Source: Oceaniglobus roseus (lineage in GTDB: Bacteria > Pseudomonadota > Alphaproteobacteria > Rhodobacterales > Rhodobacteraceae). From it: a stretch of 64,000 bases of DNA. The stretch is taken from positions 62,001 through 126,000 of the forward strand of contig NZ_PNOS01000001.1 of the NCBI RefSeq assembly GCF_002869745.1. Reading direction: 5' to 3'. The position numbers and the translations under genes were made by a program. The notes below the pieces were generated by a model, which did not search any database, was not told the origin of the DNA, and worked only from the letters and a program-made list of their open reading frames with translations. Below are positions 24,500 through 33,736 of the stretch, in pieces (within the stretch, counting starts at the first letter, position 1; each line of letters begins with the position of its first letter).

Positions 24500-25795
24500 T
24501 CAGCCCATGCCGTAGATCGGGAACCGGTCGCAGAGCGCGATCGCCCGCTGGCGCACCTTCGCCTCGACCGCGCCGTTGCCCTCCTCGCCGTTCTTCGCAA
24601 GGCCATCGACCACCTCGACGATCATCTCGGCCACTTCCGCGAACTCCGGCTCGCTGAAGCCCCGCGTCGTGCCCGCGGGCGTGCCGAGGCGAATGCCGCT
24701 GGTGATCGTCGGCTTCTCGTCGTCGAAGGGGATGCCGTTCTTGTTGCAGGTGATGTGCGCGCGCCCCAGCGCCTTCTCGGTCGCGTTGCCCTTCACCCCC
24801 TTGGGGCGCAGGTCCACCAGCAGAAGATGGCTGTCCGTGCCCCGCGTCACGACGTCGAGCCCGCCTTCCATCAGCCGCGCGCTCAGCACCTTGGCGTTGG
24901 CGATGACCTGCGCGATGTAATCCTTGAACTCCGGCCGCAGCGCCTCGCCGAAGGCCACCGCCTTCGCAGCGATCACATGCATCAGCGGCCCGCCCTGGAT
25001 GCCCGGGAAGATGGCCGAGTTGACCTTCTTCGCGATGGCCTCGTCGTTGGTCAGGATCATGCCGCCGCGCGGGCCCCGCAGCGTCTTGTGCGTCGTCGTC
25101 GTGGCGACATGGGCGTGCGGGAACGGCGAGGGATAGGCCCCCGCGGCGATCAGCCCGGCGTAATGCGCCATGTCGACCAGCAGATAGGCCCCCACGCTGT
25201 CCGCGATCTCGCGGAACCGCCTGAAGTCGATGACCCGCGGAATGGCCGAGCCGCCGGCGATGATCATCTGCGGCTTGTGCTCGGCCGCAAGCGCGGCGAT
25301 CTGGTCATAGTCGATGTCCAGCGTGTCGCGCCGCACGCCATACTGCACGGCGTTGAACCATTTGCCCGACTGGTTCGGCTTCGCACCGTGGGTCAGATGG
25401 CCGCCGGCGTCGAGGCTCATGCCCAGGATCGTGTCGCCCGGCTTCAGCAGGGCCGTGAACACCCCCTGGTTGGCCTGCGAGCCGGAATTCGGCTGGACGT
25501 TCGCGAATTGGCAGCCGAACAGCTGGCAGGCGCGGTCGATGGCGACCTCCTCGGCGATGTCCACGAACTCGCAGCCGCCATAGTAGCGGCGGCCGGGATA
25601 GCCCTCGGCATACTTATTGGTCATAACCGATCCCTGCGCCTGCATCACGGCGCGGGAAACGATGTTCTCGGAGGCGATCAGCTCGATCTCCTTGCGCTGC
25701 CGGTTCAGCTCGTGCTGGATCGCGCCGAAGATCGCGGGGTCGGTGTCGGACAGGGCGCGGGTGAAGAACCCGTTGTCACGGTGCGGCTTGTTCAT
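24500..25795 (-). CDS. glyA: serine hydroxymethyltransferase
   Basis: 431 residues, PLP enzyme joining the methylene group of tetrahydrofolate to glycine to give serine. Signatures are [13 protein letters not shown] near the N-terminus, [20 protein letters not shown] and the PLP lysine in [17 protein letters not shown] at 25795 with AGGAGCAAGAC upstream. It is the last gene of the sgaA-mtkA-mtkB-hprA-glyA operon, so this copy is likely the serine-cycle enzyme; a housekeeping copy may exist elsewhere. Confidence 0.98.
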   Translation of the reverse strand: MNKPHRDNGFFTRALSDTDPAIFGAIQHELNRQRKEIELIASENIVSRAVMQAQGSVMTNKYAEGYPGRRYYGGCEFVDIAEEVAIDRACQLFGCQFANVQPNSGSQANQGVFTALLKPGDTILGMSLDAGGHLTHGAKPNQSGKWFNAVQYGVRRDTLDIDYDQIAALAAEHKPQMIIAGGSAIPRVIDFRRFREIADSVGAYLLVDMAHYAGLIAAGAYPSPFPHAHVATTTTHKTLRGPRGGMILTNDEAIAKKVNSAIFPGIQGGPLMHVIAAKAVAFGEALRPEFKDYIAQVIANAKVLSARLMEGGLDVVTRGTDSHLLLVDLRPKGVKGNATEKALGRAHITCNKNGIPFDDEKPTITSGIRLGTPAGTTRGFSEPEFAEVAEMIVEVVDGLAKNGEEGNGAVEAKVRQRAIALCDRFPIYGMG

Positions 25796-25816
25796 GTCTT
25801 GCTCCTGAAAGTCGGG

Positions 25817-26788
25817 TCAGATCAGGCGGTCGCGCGGCGACCGGCCCTCGAAGAAGTCGGTGAGGTTGTCGAGCACGCGAAAGCCCATGGCCTCGCGCGT
25901 TTCCCGCGTCGCGCTGCCGAGATGGGGCAGCATCACGAGGTTGTCGCACTCGGCGAGGTCGGGATGGATCCGCGGCTCCTCGGCATAGACGTCCAGCGCG
26001 GCGCCGCCGATGGTCTCGAACCACAGGGCCTGCGCCAGCGCCTGCTCGTCCACCACGTTGCCCCGGGCGGTGTTGATGAGGAAGGCATCCTTCTTCATCA
26101 GGCCCAGCCGCTCGGCATTCATCAGCTTCCGCGTCTCCTTGCCCCCCGGACAGTGCAGAGAGACGAAATCGCAAAGCGGCAGCATCGCCTCCAGGCTCTC
26201 GGCCTGGGTCGCACCGTAGCGCGCGAGCACCTCGGGATCGACGGTGGAACGGTTATATACAATAACCTTCATTCCGAACCCGTGATGCGCCCGCCGGGCC
26301 ATCTCGCGGCCGATCCGGCCGAAGCCGACAAGCCCGATCACCTTGCCCGAGACCTTGGTGCCCATCAGGTGCGTCGGCCGCCAGCCCGTCCACTGGCCGT
26401 ACTTCATCTCGCGCTCGCCTTCCGTGGTGCGGCGGGCGGCCATCATCAGCAGCGTCATCGCCAGGTCCGCCGTGCACTCCGACAGCACGTCGGGGGTGTT
26501 CGTCACGGTGATCCCGCGCGATTTCGCCGTCTCGAGGTCGATATGCTCGTGCCCCGCGCCGTAGTTCGCGATGATCCGCGCCCGCGCCTGCGGCACGTCC
26601 AGCGTCGCCGCCGACAGGTCGTCGGTGACGGTGGGCAGGAAGGCATCGAACCGGCCCAGCGCCTCGCGCAGCTCCTGGCGCGGCAGGGGCGTGTCGCTGC
26701 GGTTCAGCGTCACCTCGAAGTGCTCGGCCAGACGCGCCTCGACGGCATCCGGCCAGCGGCGGGTGAGGAAGATGGAGGGTTTGACCAT
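25817..26788 (-). CDS. hprA: hydroxypyruvate reductase / D-glycerate dehydrogenase
   Basis: 323 residues of the D-2-hydroxyacid dehydrogenase family. The NAD(P) motif is GLVGFGRIGREMA near residue 150; the catalytic Arg, Glu and His lie in INTARGNVVDE, DVYAEEP and LPHLGSAT. ATG at 26788 has AGGAGACAGAGAC upstream. Neighbours show its likely job: reducing hydroxypyruvate (from serine by SgaA) to glycerate in the serine cycle. The gene itself could also be annotated glyoxylate reductase. Confidence 0.93.
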   Translation of the reverse strand: MVKPSIFLTRRWPDAVEARLAEHFEVTLNRSDTPLPRQELREALGRFDAFLPTVTDDLSAATLDVPQARARIIANYGAGHEHIDLETAKSRGITVTNTPDVLSECTADLAMTLLMMAARRTTEGEREMKYGQWTGWRPTHLMGTKVSGKVIGLVGFGRIGREMARRAHHGFGMKVIVYNRSTVDPEVLARYGATQAESLEAMLPLCDFVSLHCPGGKETRKLMNAERLGLMKKDAFLINTARGNVVDEQALAQALWFETIGGAALDVYAEEPRIHPDLAECDNLVMLPHLGSATRETREAMGFRVLDNLTDFFEGRSPRDRLI

Positions 26789-26799
26789 GTCTCTGTCTC

Positions 26800-27681
26800 C
26801 TATTGCATGACCGAGGCGATGGTTTCGCCGATGTGGGCCGGGCTTTGCGCCACGGTCACGCCGGCGGCGCTCAGGATCTCGACCTTCTCGCTCGCGCTTT
26901 CCCCGAAGGCCGAGATGATGGCCCCCGCATGCCCCATGGTCCGCCCCTTCGGCGCGGTCAGACCAGCGACATAGGCGACCACGGGCTTTCTCACATGATC
27001 GCGGATGTACTCCGCCGCCTCGGCCTCCTGCGGGCCGCCGATCTCGCCGATCATGGCGATGACGTGGGTCTCGTCGTCGGCCTCGAACCGCTCGAGGATG
27101 TCCTTGAAGGACGACCCGTTGATCGGATCGCCGCCGATCCCGACCGAGGTCGATACGCCGATCCCCAGCTCCTTCAGCTGCGACGCGGCCTCGTAGCCCA
27201 GCGTACCGGACCGCCCCACGATCCCGACGTTGCCCTGGATGTAGATGTGGCCCGGCATGATCCCCAGCATCGCCTTGCCGGGGCTGATGGTGCCGGCGCA
27301 GTTCGGCCCGGTCAGCACCATCCGCCGCTCCTTGGGATAGCGCCACATGTACCGCTTCACGCGGATCATGTCCTGCGCGGGAATCCCGTCGGTGATGCAG
27401 ACGCAGTACCGGATCCCGGCATCCGCCGCCTCCATGATGCTGTCCGCCGCGAAGGGGGGCGGAACGAAGACCAGTGACGCCTCTGCGCCGGTCTCGGCCA
27501 CGGCTTCCTCGACGGTGTCGAAGACGGGCACGCCCTCCACCGTCTCGCCGCCCTTTCCGGGCACCACGCCGCCGACGACGTTTGTGCCGTAGGCCAGCAT
27601 GTCCTTGGTGTGGAACCGGGCCATCTTGCCGGTGATCCCCTGCACGATGACAGGGGTGCTGCGGTCGATCAGGATGCTCAT
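26800..27681 (-). CDS. mtkB: malate-CoA ligase alpha subunit
   Basis: 293 residues, homologous to the succinyl-CoA synthetase alpha chain. It carries the CoA-binding [12 protein letters not shown], the segment [14 protein letters not shown], and the phosphohistidine region [17 protein letters not shown] at 27681 overlaps the mtkA stop (ATGA). The placement between sgaA/mtkA and hprA/glyA, in a methylotroph, is why malate rather than succinate is proposed as substrate; sequence alone does not separate the two with certainty. Confidence 0.93.
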   Translation of the reverse strand: MSILIDRSTPVIVQGITGKMARFHTKDMLAYGTNVVGGVVPGKGGETVEGVPVFDTVEEAVAETGAEASLVFVPPPFAADSIMEAADAGIRYCVCITDGIPAQDMIRVKRYMWRYPKERRMVLTGPNCAGTISPGKAMLGIMPGHIYIQGNVGIVGRSGTLGYEAASQLKELGIGVSTSVGIGGDPINGSSFKDILERFEADDETHVIAMIGEIGGPQEAEAAEYIRDHVRKPVVAYVAGLTAPKGRTMGHAGAIISAFGESASEKVEILSAAGVTVAQSPAHIGETIASVMQ

Positions 27682-28877
27682 ACGACGGCCCTCACGCGGG
27701 TGGCTTGCGCCAGATCGTTCTTCCACGCGCCCACGGCACGCTCGGCGGCTTCGCTTAAGGTAGAGGCGCGGATGATCGGCAGCCCGCTCTGGGCCAGGAT
27801 CTTCTGTCCCGCCTCCACGTTGGTGCCCGCAAGGCGCACCACCACGGGAATGTCCACCTGCACCTCGCGCAGGGCGTGGACCACGCCCTCGGCCACCCAG
27901 TCGCAGCGGTTGATGCCCGCGAAGATGTTGACGAGGATCGCCTGCACGTTCTTGTCCGACAGCACGAGGCGGAACGCCTTCGCCACCCGCTCGGGCGTCG
28001 CGCCCCCGCCGATGTCGAGGAAGTTCGCAGGCTCGCCCCCCGCCATCTTGATCGTGTCCATCGTCGCCATGGCGAGCCCCGCGCCGTTGACGATGCAGCC
28101 GATGTTGCCGTCGAGGCCCACGTAGTTCAGCCCCCGGTCGGCGGCCCGGCTTTCGCGCGGGTCCTCCTGCGACTTGTCCCGCAGCTCGGAAATCTGCGGA
28201 TGGCGGAACATGGCGTTGTCGTCGAAGGTCATCTTCGCATCCAGCGCCAGAATCCGGTTGTCCCCGGTCACCACCAGCGGGTTGATCTCGACCATGGTCG
28301 CGTCGAGTTCGGTGAAGGCGCGGTAGCAGCCCTGGAGCGTCCGCACCATGTGCTGAACCAGGCCGGGCTCCATCCCCAGCTTGAAGGCGATCTGGCGGCA
28401 CTGGAAATCGCGCAGGCCCACGGCAGGCTCGACCGAGGTGCGGACGATCGACTCGGGCTTCGTCGCGGAAATCTCCTCGATCTCCATGCCGCCCTCGCCC
28501 GAGGCGACGATCATCACCCGCTGGCTGGTGCGGTCCAGCACGAAGCCGATGTAGATCTCCCGCGCGATGTTCACCGCCGTCTCGACATAGACGCGGTAGA
28601 TCCCCTTGCCCTCGGGCCCGGTCTGGTGCGTCACCAGCTTCTGGCCGAACATGCCCTCGGCCGCCGCGTGGATCTCGCTGTCGGAGGAGCAGAGCTTCAC
28701 GCCCCCCGCCTTGCCGCGGCCCCCGGCATGGACCTGCGCCTTGACGATCCACTTCTCGCCGCCCAGTTCGCGGGCGCGGTAGGCGGCCTGTTCCGGGCTG
28801 TAGGCCAGCGCGCCGTCCGGCACCGCCACCCCGAACCCGGCCAGGACCTCCTTGGCCTGGTATTCATGGATATCCAT
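27678..28877 (-). CDS. mtkA: malate-CoA ligase beta subunit
   Basis: 399 residues, ATP-grasp beta chain of the succinyl/malate-CoA ligase family: [12 protein letters not shown] start, ATP loop [33 protein letters not shown], and [14 protein letters not shown]. It makes malyl-CoA from malate, CoA and ATP. ATG at 28877 is 27 bases downstream of sgaA and has GGGAGGAGAG before it. Coupled to mtkB. Confidence 0.94.
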   Translation of the reverse strand: MDIHEYQAKEVLAGFGVAVPDGALAYSPEQAAYRARELGGEKWIVKAQVHAGGRGKAGGVKLCSSDSEIHAAAEGMFGQKLVTHQTGPEGKGIYRVYVETAVNIAREIYIGFVLDRTSQRVMIVASGEGGMEIEEISATKPESIVRTSVEPAVGLRDFQCRQIAFKLGMEPGLVQHMVRTLQGCYRAFTELDATMVEINPLVVTGDNRILALDAKMTFDDNAMFRHPQISELRDKSQEDPRESRAADRGLNYVGLDGNIGCIVNGAGLAMATMDTIKMAGGEPANFLDIGGGATPERVAKAFRLVLSDKNVQAILVNIFAGINRCDWVAEGVVHALREVQVDIPVVVRLAGTNVEAGQKILAQSGLPIIRASTLSEAAERAVGAWKNDLAQATRVRAVV

Positions 28878-28904
28878 TGCTCTCTCCTCCCAGAGAAGGG
28901 CGAC

Positions 28905-30155
28905 CTATTCGGCCGCCATGGCCCTTCCGCCATAGTGACGGTCCAGAACCTGGTCGACCTTGGCCTGGTCGAAGTCGGCACCCATCTCGCGCAGGGCCGC
29001 GCCGAAGCGCTGGACGATATCCGAGATTGCGGCGGCGCTCAGCAGGTTCAGGATGCCGATGCGGACCTGCACCGGCTCCGAAAGCGTCGGCCAGATGCCG
29101 AAGTCCTGCGCGCGGCACGATTCCACCAGCTCCTTCTCGCGGCCTTTCAGCGCGCCCGGCAGGTTCAGCACGACGAGCGAGGGCATGTTCGACGTCACCT
29201 CGCAGCCCATGGCCGTGACCGCCTCCTTCAGCGCCGCCTCGTGGAAGACGTAATCCTTCGCCCGCTGCGCCACGGTGTGCTGCAGGGTGATCCGAAGGGC
29301 CTCGTGGAAGGCGGCGACGGCATAGGCGCTGTGGGTGCGGTGATAGGTGCCCTTCTCGACGTCCTTGCCGTCGATGATGCCCCAGTGCCGCGCCTCGAGG
29401 ATCGGATGGTGGTCGAAGGTCCGGCAGCCACGCGTCTTAAGTACGTCGATGTAGCGGTCGGTGAAGGACACCGGCGCATAGGTCAGCGGCAGGCAGCAGA
29501 TGCCCTTCTGCGGGCACGACGCCCAGGCGGCCACGCCCGGGTAATCGTCGATCCGGAAGTCGCCGACGCCCAGCGACGACACCGCGTCGACCAGCCCCAT
29601 CACGCCGTGCTTCCCGCAGGCGTCCGAGAAGCCGCGGATGTCGTTCACCCGGCCAGAACCGGTCTCGTAATGCGCCATGGCGGCCCACATCGGCTTGTGC
29701 TCGGCCAGCGCCTTTTCGACGATCTCGCCGGTCACCGACTGTCCGTGCGGCACGTTAACGATGGTGACGCTGGCGGGCTTCGGGTCCATCGGGTTCGCCG
29801 CCAGCTCCTCGGCCGTGGCGGCCTTCATCCGCACGGTCAGCCCGTCGATGCCCGAGAAGGTGCCGTTCACGAACATCACCACCTTGTCGCCCGGCATCAC
29901 CGCCGAGAACATGGTGTCGAGCCCGCTCCACCCCGTGCCCGCAACCCCGAAGGTATGGACGTTCTTCGTCCCCATCACGTCGCGCAGCATCCGCTTGCAC
30001 TCCTGCATCCCGCGCAGGACGGCGGGGTGCATGTGGTCGGCGATGCCCGCGGCGGCGAAGCGCGCAAGCACCCGGGAGTCGGTATTGCCGGGGCCGGGGC
30101 CCGCTGCGATGGTTTCGGGAATTTCGAGCTGCGCGAAAACGGTGGCTTCGGTCAT
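28905..30155 (-). CDS. sgaA: serine-glyoxylate aminotransferase
   Basis: 416 residues, class V PLP aminotransferase that converts serine and glyoxylate to hydroxypyruvate and glycine. The conserved start GPGPGNTDSRVL, the segment FGVAGTGWSGLDTM, the PLP aspartate in GLVDAVSSLG and the presumed lysine in CPQKGICCLP are visible. The cysteine-rich lysine loop and the somewhat longer chain differ from textbook members, so a related aminotransferase is a minor alternative. ATG at 30155 has GAGGAGGAG. It is the first gene of the five-gene serine-cycle operon. Confidence 0.92.
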   Translation of the reverse strand: MTEATVFAQLEIPETIAAGPGPGNTDSRVLARFAAAGIADHMHPAVLRGMQECKRMLRDVMGTKNVHTFGVAGTGWSGLDTMFSAVMPGDKVVMFVNGTFSGIDGLTVRMKAATAEELAANPMDPKPASVTIVNVPHGQSVTGEIVEKALAEHKPMWAAMAHYETGSGRVNDIRGFSDACGKHGVMGLVDAVSSLGVGDFRIDDYPGVAAWASCPQKGICCLPLTYAPVSFTDRYIDVLKTRGCRTFDHHPILEARHWGIIDGKDVEKGTYHRTHSAYAVAAFHEALRITLQHTVAQRAKDYVFHEAALKEAVTAMGCEVTSNMPSLVVLNLPGALKGREKELVESCRAQDFGIWPTLSEPVQVRIGILNLLSAAAISDIVQRFGAALREMGADFDQAKVDQVLDRHYGGRAMAAE

Positions 30156-30336
30156 GTCATCTCCTCCTCAGGCCCGGAGCGGATTCGGTCGATCCGCAGG
30201 GTATGAAGGAAAGGTGACAGCCCCCGACCTTTGGCGGAATAGGAGGAGGCACTGCTTTCGGGTAGCTATATGGGTAGGGAAAAACCCACCCGTTCGGGTA
30301 AGTGTCCCAGCGTATACCGTCACCACACCCATACAC
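30156..30336. promoter_or_regulatory. divergent promoter of the serine-cycle operon and its regulator, with GGGTAG repeats
   Basis: About 180 bases without a gene. GGGTAG occurs at 30260-30265 and 30272-30277, GGGTAA at 30296-30301, and GGGTAG again at 30339-30344. TGGGT (30271-30275) pairs with ACCCA (30284-30288), and ACCCAT (30327-30332) with ATGGGT (30337-30342). Spacings of 12 and 24 put the first three on one face of the helix. These look like sites for a NarL-type regulator, most simply the neighbouring gene. Promoter boxes could not be assigned. Confidence 0.5.
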
Positions 30337-31014
30337 ATGGGTAGTTTATCGGGAATACATGTCTTGAATCAAAGACCTGGCGAAAAACGCAAGCCGATCG
30401 ACATCATGCTGGCCGACGCCAATCCGCTCGTCCTTTCGGCCATGTCGGGGATCATCGACCAGGATCCGCGCTTTTCCCTCGTCGCCACCTCCGCCACGGC
30501 CGAGGGCTTTCTCGGGACCGTCATGCGGGTGCCGGTGCAGATCGGAATCATCGACTGGAACCTGCCCGTCCTCGGCGGTGCGCGGCTGATCGAGGTGCTG
30601 CGCGAACAGGCCAACGCCCCCCGGATCGTCGTCTATGCCGAGGATACGGGCGACCTGCCCCGCCGCGTCATGACCGCGGGCGCCGCCGCCTTCTCGCCCC
30701 GCTCGACCCAGGCCGAGGCGCTGCTGGAAACCTGCGTCGAGGTCGCGGCCGGCAAGATGGTCTTCCCCTTCCTCGACGTGCGCGAGCTGCAGAACGACCC
30801 GATCCACCAGCTCTCGCGCAAGGAGCGGGTGATGCTGGAGGCGCTGTCGAAGGGCCTGACCAACCGCGAGCTGTCGCGCGACCTGGAAATCTCCACCAAC
30901 ACGGTGAAGTTCCACCTGTCGAACCTCTACGACAAGCTTGGCGTCAAGAACCGCGCGCAGGCGATCGCCTTCTACTACTCCAGCCGCCTGCCGAAGGAGC
31001 GGCAGGGCGGCTGA
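30337..31014 (+). CDS. LuxR-type regulator with a degenerate receiver domain
   Basis: Up to 225 residues. The receiver keeps the phosphoacceptor aspartate (IIDWNLP), but the acidic pair reads LADANP (second Asp replaced by Ala), the conserved Thr/Ser is Tyr (VVYAED) and the Lys position is Pro (AAFSPRST). Phosphorylation is therefore doubtful. The C-terminal helix-turn-helix is normal (QLSRKERVMLEALSKG, TNRELSRDLEISTNTVKFHL). Start is uncertain: ATG 30337 lies inside an inverted repeat and lacks a ribosome site; TTG 30364 or ATG 30406 are alternatives. Divergent from sgaA, so it probably controls the serine-cycle genes. No partner kinase adjoins it. Confidence 0.85.
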   Translation: MGSLSGIHVLNQRPGEKRKPIDIMLADANPLVLSAMSGIIDQDPRFSLVATSATAEGFLGTVMRVPVQIGIIDWNLPVLGGARLIEVLREQANAPRIVVYAEDTGDLPRRVMTAGAAAFSPRSTQAEALLETCVEVAAGKMVFPFLDVRELQNDPIHQLSRKERVMLEALSKGLTNRELSRDLEISTNTVKFHLSNLYDKLGVKNRAQAIAFYYSSRLPKERQGG

Positions 31015-31036
31015 GCGTCACGAGTGCCTCCCGATC

Positions 31037-32014
31037 TCAGCGATCGGCGATCTGGCGAGCCTTCTGCACCAGAACCTCGGCCTGCCGGATCGAGGCATAG
31101 TCGATCAGCCGACCGTCCAGCGACACTGCGCCCTTGCCCTCCGCCTCGGCCACCTTCATCGCTTCCAGGATCCGCTTGGCCTTGGTGATCTCGGCCTCAG
31201 ACGGGCTCATCACCTCGTTGGCCAGCGCGATCTGCGAGGGATGGATCGCCCACTTCCCCTCGCATCCCAGCACCGCCGCGCGGTAGGCCGCCGCGCGATA
31301 GCCGTCGGGATCGCTGAAGTCGCCGAAGGGTCCGTCGATGGGGCGCAGCCCGTTCGCCCGCGCCGCGACGACCATCCGCGCCAGCGCATAGTGCCACATG
31401 TCGCCCCAGTGGGTCTGCCGCGCGCCGCCCTCGTCGGCATCGGTCAGCACGGAATAATGCGGGTTCACCCCGCCGATCACCGTGGTCCGCGCCCGGGTCG
31501 ACGCGGCATAGTCGGCCACACCGAAATGCAGGCTCTCGTTCCGCTTCGACGCCGCCGCGATCTCGGACACGTTCTGCATCCCCAGTGCCGTCTCGATGAT
31601 GTGCTCGAACCCGATCCGCTTCCTGAAGCCCTTCGCGTCCTCGATCTGCGTCACCAGCATGTCGACGGCATAGACATCCGCCGCCGTGCCGACCTTCGGC
31701 ACCATGATCAGGTCCAGTCGCTCGCCCGCCTGCTCCACGATGTCCACCACGTCGCGGTACATGTAATGGGTGTCGAGCCCGTTGATGCGAATCGACATCG
31801 ACTTCTTGCCCCAGTCGATCTCGTTCAGCGCCTTGATGATGTTCTTGCGCGCCTGCGGCTTGTCATCGGGCGCCACCGCGTCCTCGAGGTCCAGGAACAC
31901 CACGTCGACGTCGGATTGCGCCGCCTTTTCAAACATCTGCGGCTGGCTTCCCGGCACCGCCAGTTCCGAGCGGTTCAGTCGGGCGGGGGCTTGTTCGACG
32001 GCGTGGAACGACAT
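31037..32014 (-). CDS. mcl1: L-malyl-CoA / beta-methylmalyl-CoA lyase
   Basis: 325 residues of the CitE/HpcH family with the expected VFLDLEDAVAPDDKPQARK, the metal-binding glutamate region GFEHIIETALG and WAIHPSQIALANEV. It cleaves malyl-CoA to glyoxylate and acetyl-CoA, closing the serine cycle opened by the genes upstream; in Rhodobacter relatives the same enzyme also serves the ethylmalonyl-CoA pathway. ATG at 32014 with AAAGGACC upstream. Convergent with the regulator gene. Confidence 0.95.
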   Translation of the reverse strand: MSFHAVEQAPARLNRSELAVPGSQPQMFEKAAQSDVDVVFLDLEDAVAPDDKPQARKNIIKALNEIDWGKKSMSIRINGLDTHYMYRDVVDIVEQAGERLDLIMVPKVGTAADVYAVDMLVTQIEDAKGFRKRIGFEHIIETALGMQNVSEIAAASKRNESLHFGVADYAASTRARTTVIGGVNPHYSVLTDADEGGARQTHWGDMWHYALARMVVAARANGLRPIDGPFGDFSDPDGYRAAAYRAAVLGCEGKWAIHPSQIALANEVMSPSEAEITKAKRILEAMKVAEAEGKGAVSLDGRLIDYASIRQAEVLVQKARQIADR

Positions 32015-32098
32015 GGGAGGTCCTTTCGCGGGTGAAACATTCTTGCGCCAGAAGGCATCACCGGGAAAGGAAGCGTCAAGGCACCCGTTGGTCTATCC

Positions 32099-33733
32099 TC
32101 AGCCGAACGCGTTCGGCCGCTCCCCCGCCACGCCCAGCGCCGCCTCCAGCCGCGCGCCGACGCCGAGCAGCAGATCCTCCCGGAACAGCCCCGACCAGAG
32201 CGAGATGCCCGAGGGCACGCGGTGCAGCGGCCCGCCCTCCCCCGGCGGCAGCCCCGGACCCGAAGGCGGGCGGCTTGCCCGCATCTCGAACCCGGCGCGC
32301 AGGTGCAGGCAGGGGTGACCGGTGAAGTTCGACGCCACCAGCATCGGCCCCGCCGTGGCCGGACCGATCAGCACGTCGACCTCGCGGAACAGCGCGTCCA
32401 GCGCCTCCATCGTCAGATACCTGAGCTTGTCGAGCTGCACGTGGTCCACCGCCGACAGGAAGCGGGCGCGGCGGAAGGTGTTCGGCCAGGCCTCGTTCGT
32501 CTGCACCGCCAGCATGTCGTCGCGGCCGCTGAACGTCAGCTCCTCGAAGTTCGCCGCCGCCTCCGCCATCAGGGCATGGCGCAGGGAGGCATAGGGCAGG
32601 TCGGGCAGCGTCGCCTCCGTCACGGCCATGCCCAGCCCCCGCGCCACCTCCAGCGCGTGCCGATCCACAGCGCTCGCCCCGTCGAACGTCCCCGAAAGCA
32701 CCCCCAGCCGCAGCCCCGCAAGATCCCGGTCCGCCGGAACGTGCAGCGGCGCGGCGATGCAGGACCTGTCCCGTCCGTCCGGCCCGTGGATCGCCGCCAG
32801 CACCAGCCCGGTGTCGTCGACACCCCGGCAGATCGGCCCCGCCTTGTCGAGCGTCGCGCACAGCACCATGCCCCCCGTCCGCGGCACCCGCCCGAAGGTG
32901 GGGCGCAGCCCGGTCGTGCCGCACCGCTGCGAGGGCGAGACGATGGAGCCCAGCGTCTCGGTCCCGATGGAGAAGCCGCACAGCCCCGCCGCGGTGGCCG
33001 AGGCCGACCCGGCGCTCGACCCGCTCGACCCCTCGTCGGGGTTCCACGGGTTGTTCGTCCGCCCCCCGTACCACACGTCGTTGCGCGCGAGCGCCCCGAG
33101 CGAGGTCTTGCCCAGCAGCACCGCCCCCGCCGCCCGCAGCCGCGTGACGATCTCGGCATCCCGCTCCGGCATCCGGTCACGATAGGGCTCGGCCCCCCAG
33201 CCGGTAACGATGCCCTTGGTGTCGAACAGGTCCTTCAGCCCATAGGGAATCCCCAGCAGCGGCCCCGGCACGTCCCCGTTCGCCCGCCGCGCATCCGCCG
33301 TCGCGGCTTCCGCCAGCGCAAGCTCTTCGGTCACGGCGGCGAAGCAGCGAAGCACCGGGTTGAACCGGGCGATCCGGCCGAGATAGAGCCGTGTCAGCGC
33401 CACGCTGGTGATCGACCCGTCGGCGAGCCACCCCGCCAGCCGCACCAGCGGTGCGAAGGCGATGTCGGCCTCGTCGGCAGGCAGCGGCCCCGGATCGGGC
33501 GGCACGAGGTCCACCCGGTCGGGCACGTCCGGCATGACGAAGTCCGGCAGGCGCGGATCGAAGACGCAGGCCATGGGCACGCCGTTGCCGATCTGCGCCG
33601 CACGAAGCGCCCGGGTCAGCGCCAGCTGCTCGTCCATCAGGGCGGCGATCTGGTGCCGCTCGCCCTCGCCATAGCGCACCCCCATCACCGTTTCCGCGCC
33701 CTGAAGCGCGGTGTGGTCCAGGCATTCGTCCAT
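32099..33733 (-). CDS. amidase (amidase-signature family)
   Basis: 544 residues. The Ser-cisSer-Lys catalytic set is visible: Lys in GIPYGLKDLFDTKG, and the serines in DEGSSGSSAGSASA, followed by GTETLGSIVSPS. An N-terminal extension of about 70 residues precedes the fold. It hydrolyses a carboxamide bond; GatA-like, allophanate hydrolase-like or peptide-amidase roles cannot be separated by sight. ATG at 33733 comes three bases after the stop of the fused peptidase gene, so the two are almost certainly co-translated and may act in turn on the same imported compounds. Confidence 0.9.
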   Translation of the reverse strand: MDECLDHTALQGAETVMGVRYGEGERHQIAALMDEQLALTRALRAAQIGNGVPMACVFDPRLPDFVMPDVPDRVDLVPPDPGPLPADEADIAFAPLVRLAGWLADGSITSVALTRLYLGRIARFNPVLRCFAAVTEELALAEAATADARRANGDVPGPLLGIPYGLKDLFDTKGIVTGWGAEPYRDRMPERDAEIVTRLRAAGAVLLGKTSLGALARNDVWYGGRTNNPWNPDEGSSGSSAGSASATAAGLCGFSIGTETLGSIVSPSQRCGTTGLRPTFGRVPRTGGMVLCATLDKAGPICRGVDDTGLVLAAIHGPDGRDRSCIAAPLHVPADRDLAGLRLGVLSGTFDGASAVDRHALEVARGLGMAVTEATLPDLPYASLRHALMAEAAANFEELTFSGRDDMLAVQTNEAWPNTFRRARFLSAVDHVQLDKLRYLTMEALDALFREVDVLIGPATAGPMLVASNFTGHPCLHLRAGFEMRASRPPSGPGLPPGEGGPLHRVPSGISLWSGLFREDLLLGVGARLEAALGVAGERPNAFG

Positions 33734-33736
33734 GGC

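Noticed and set aside
22760-26974. 1404-codon open frame on the plus strand across the kinase, glyA and hprA genes
   Set aside because: Low-complexity Arg/His/Gly-rich translation typical of GC-rich antisense frames; it covers three certain genes.
26800-28877. Ordinary succinyl-CoA synthetase (sucCD) of the TCA cycle
   Set aside because: The fold is the same, but the operon with sgaA, hprA and glyA in a methylotroph favours malate-CoA ligase; substrate testing would settle it.
30337-30342. ATG inside the inverted repeat as the certain start of the LuxR-type regulator
   Set aside because: No ribosome site and overlap with a probable operator; given as the outer limit only.
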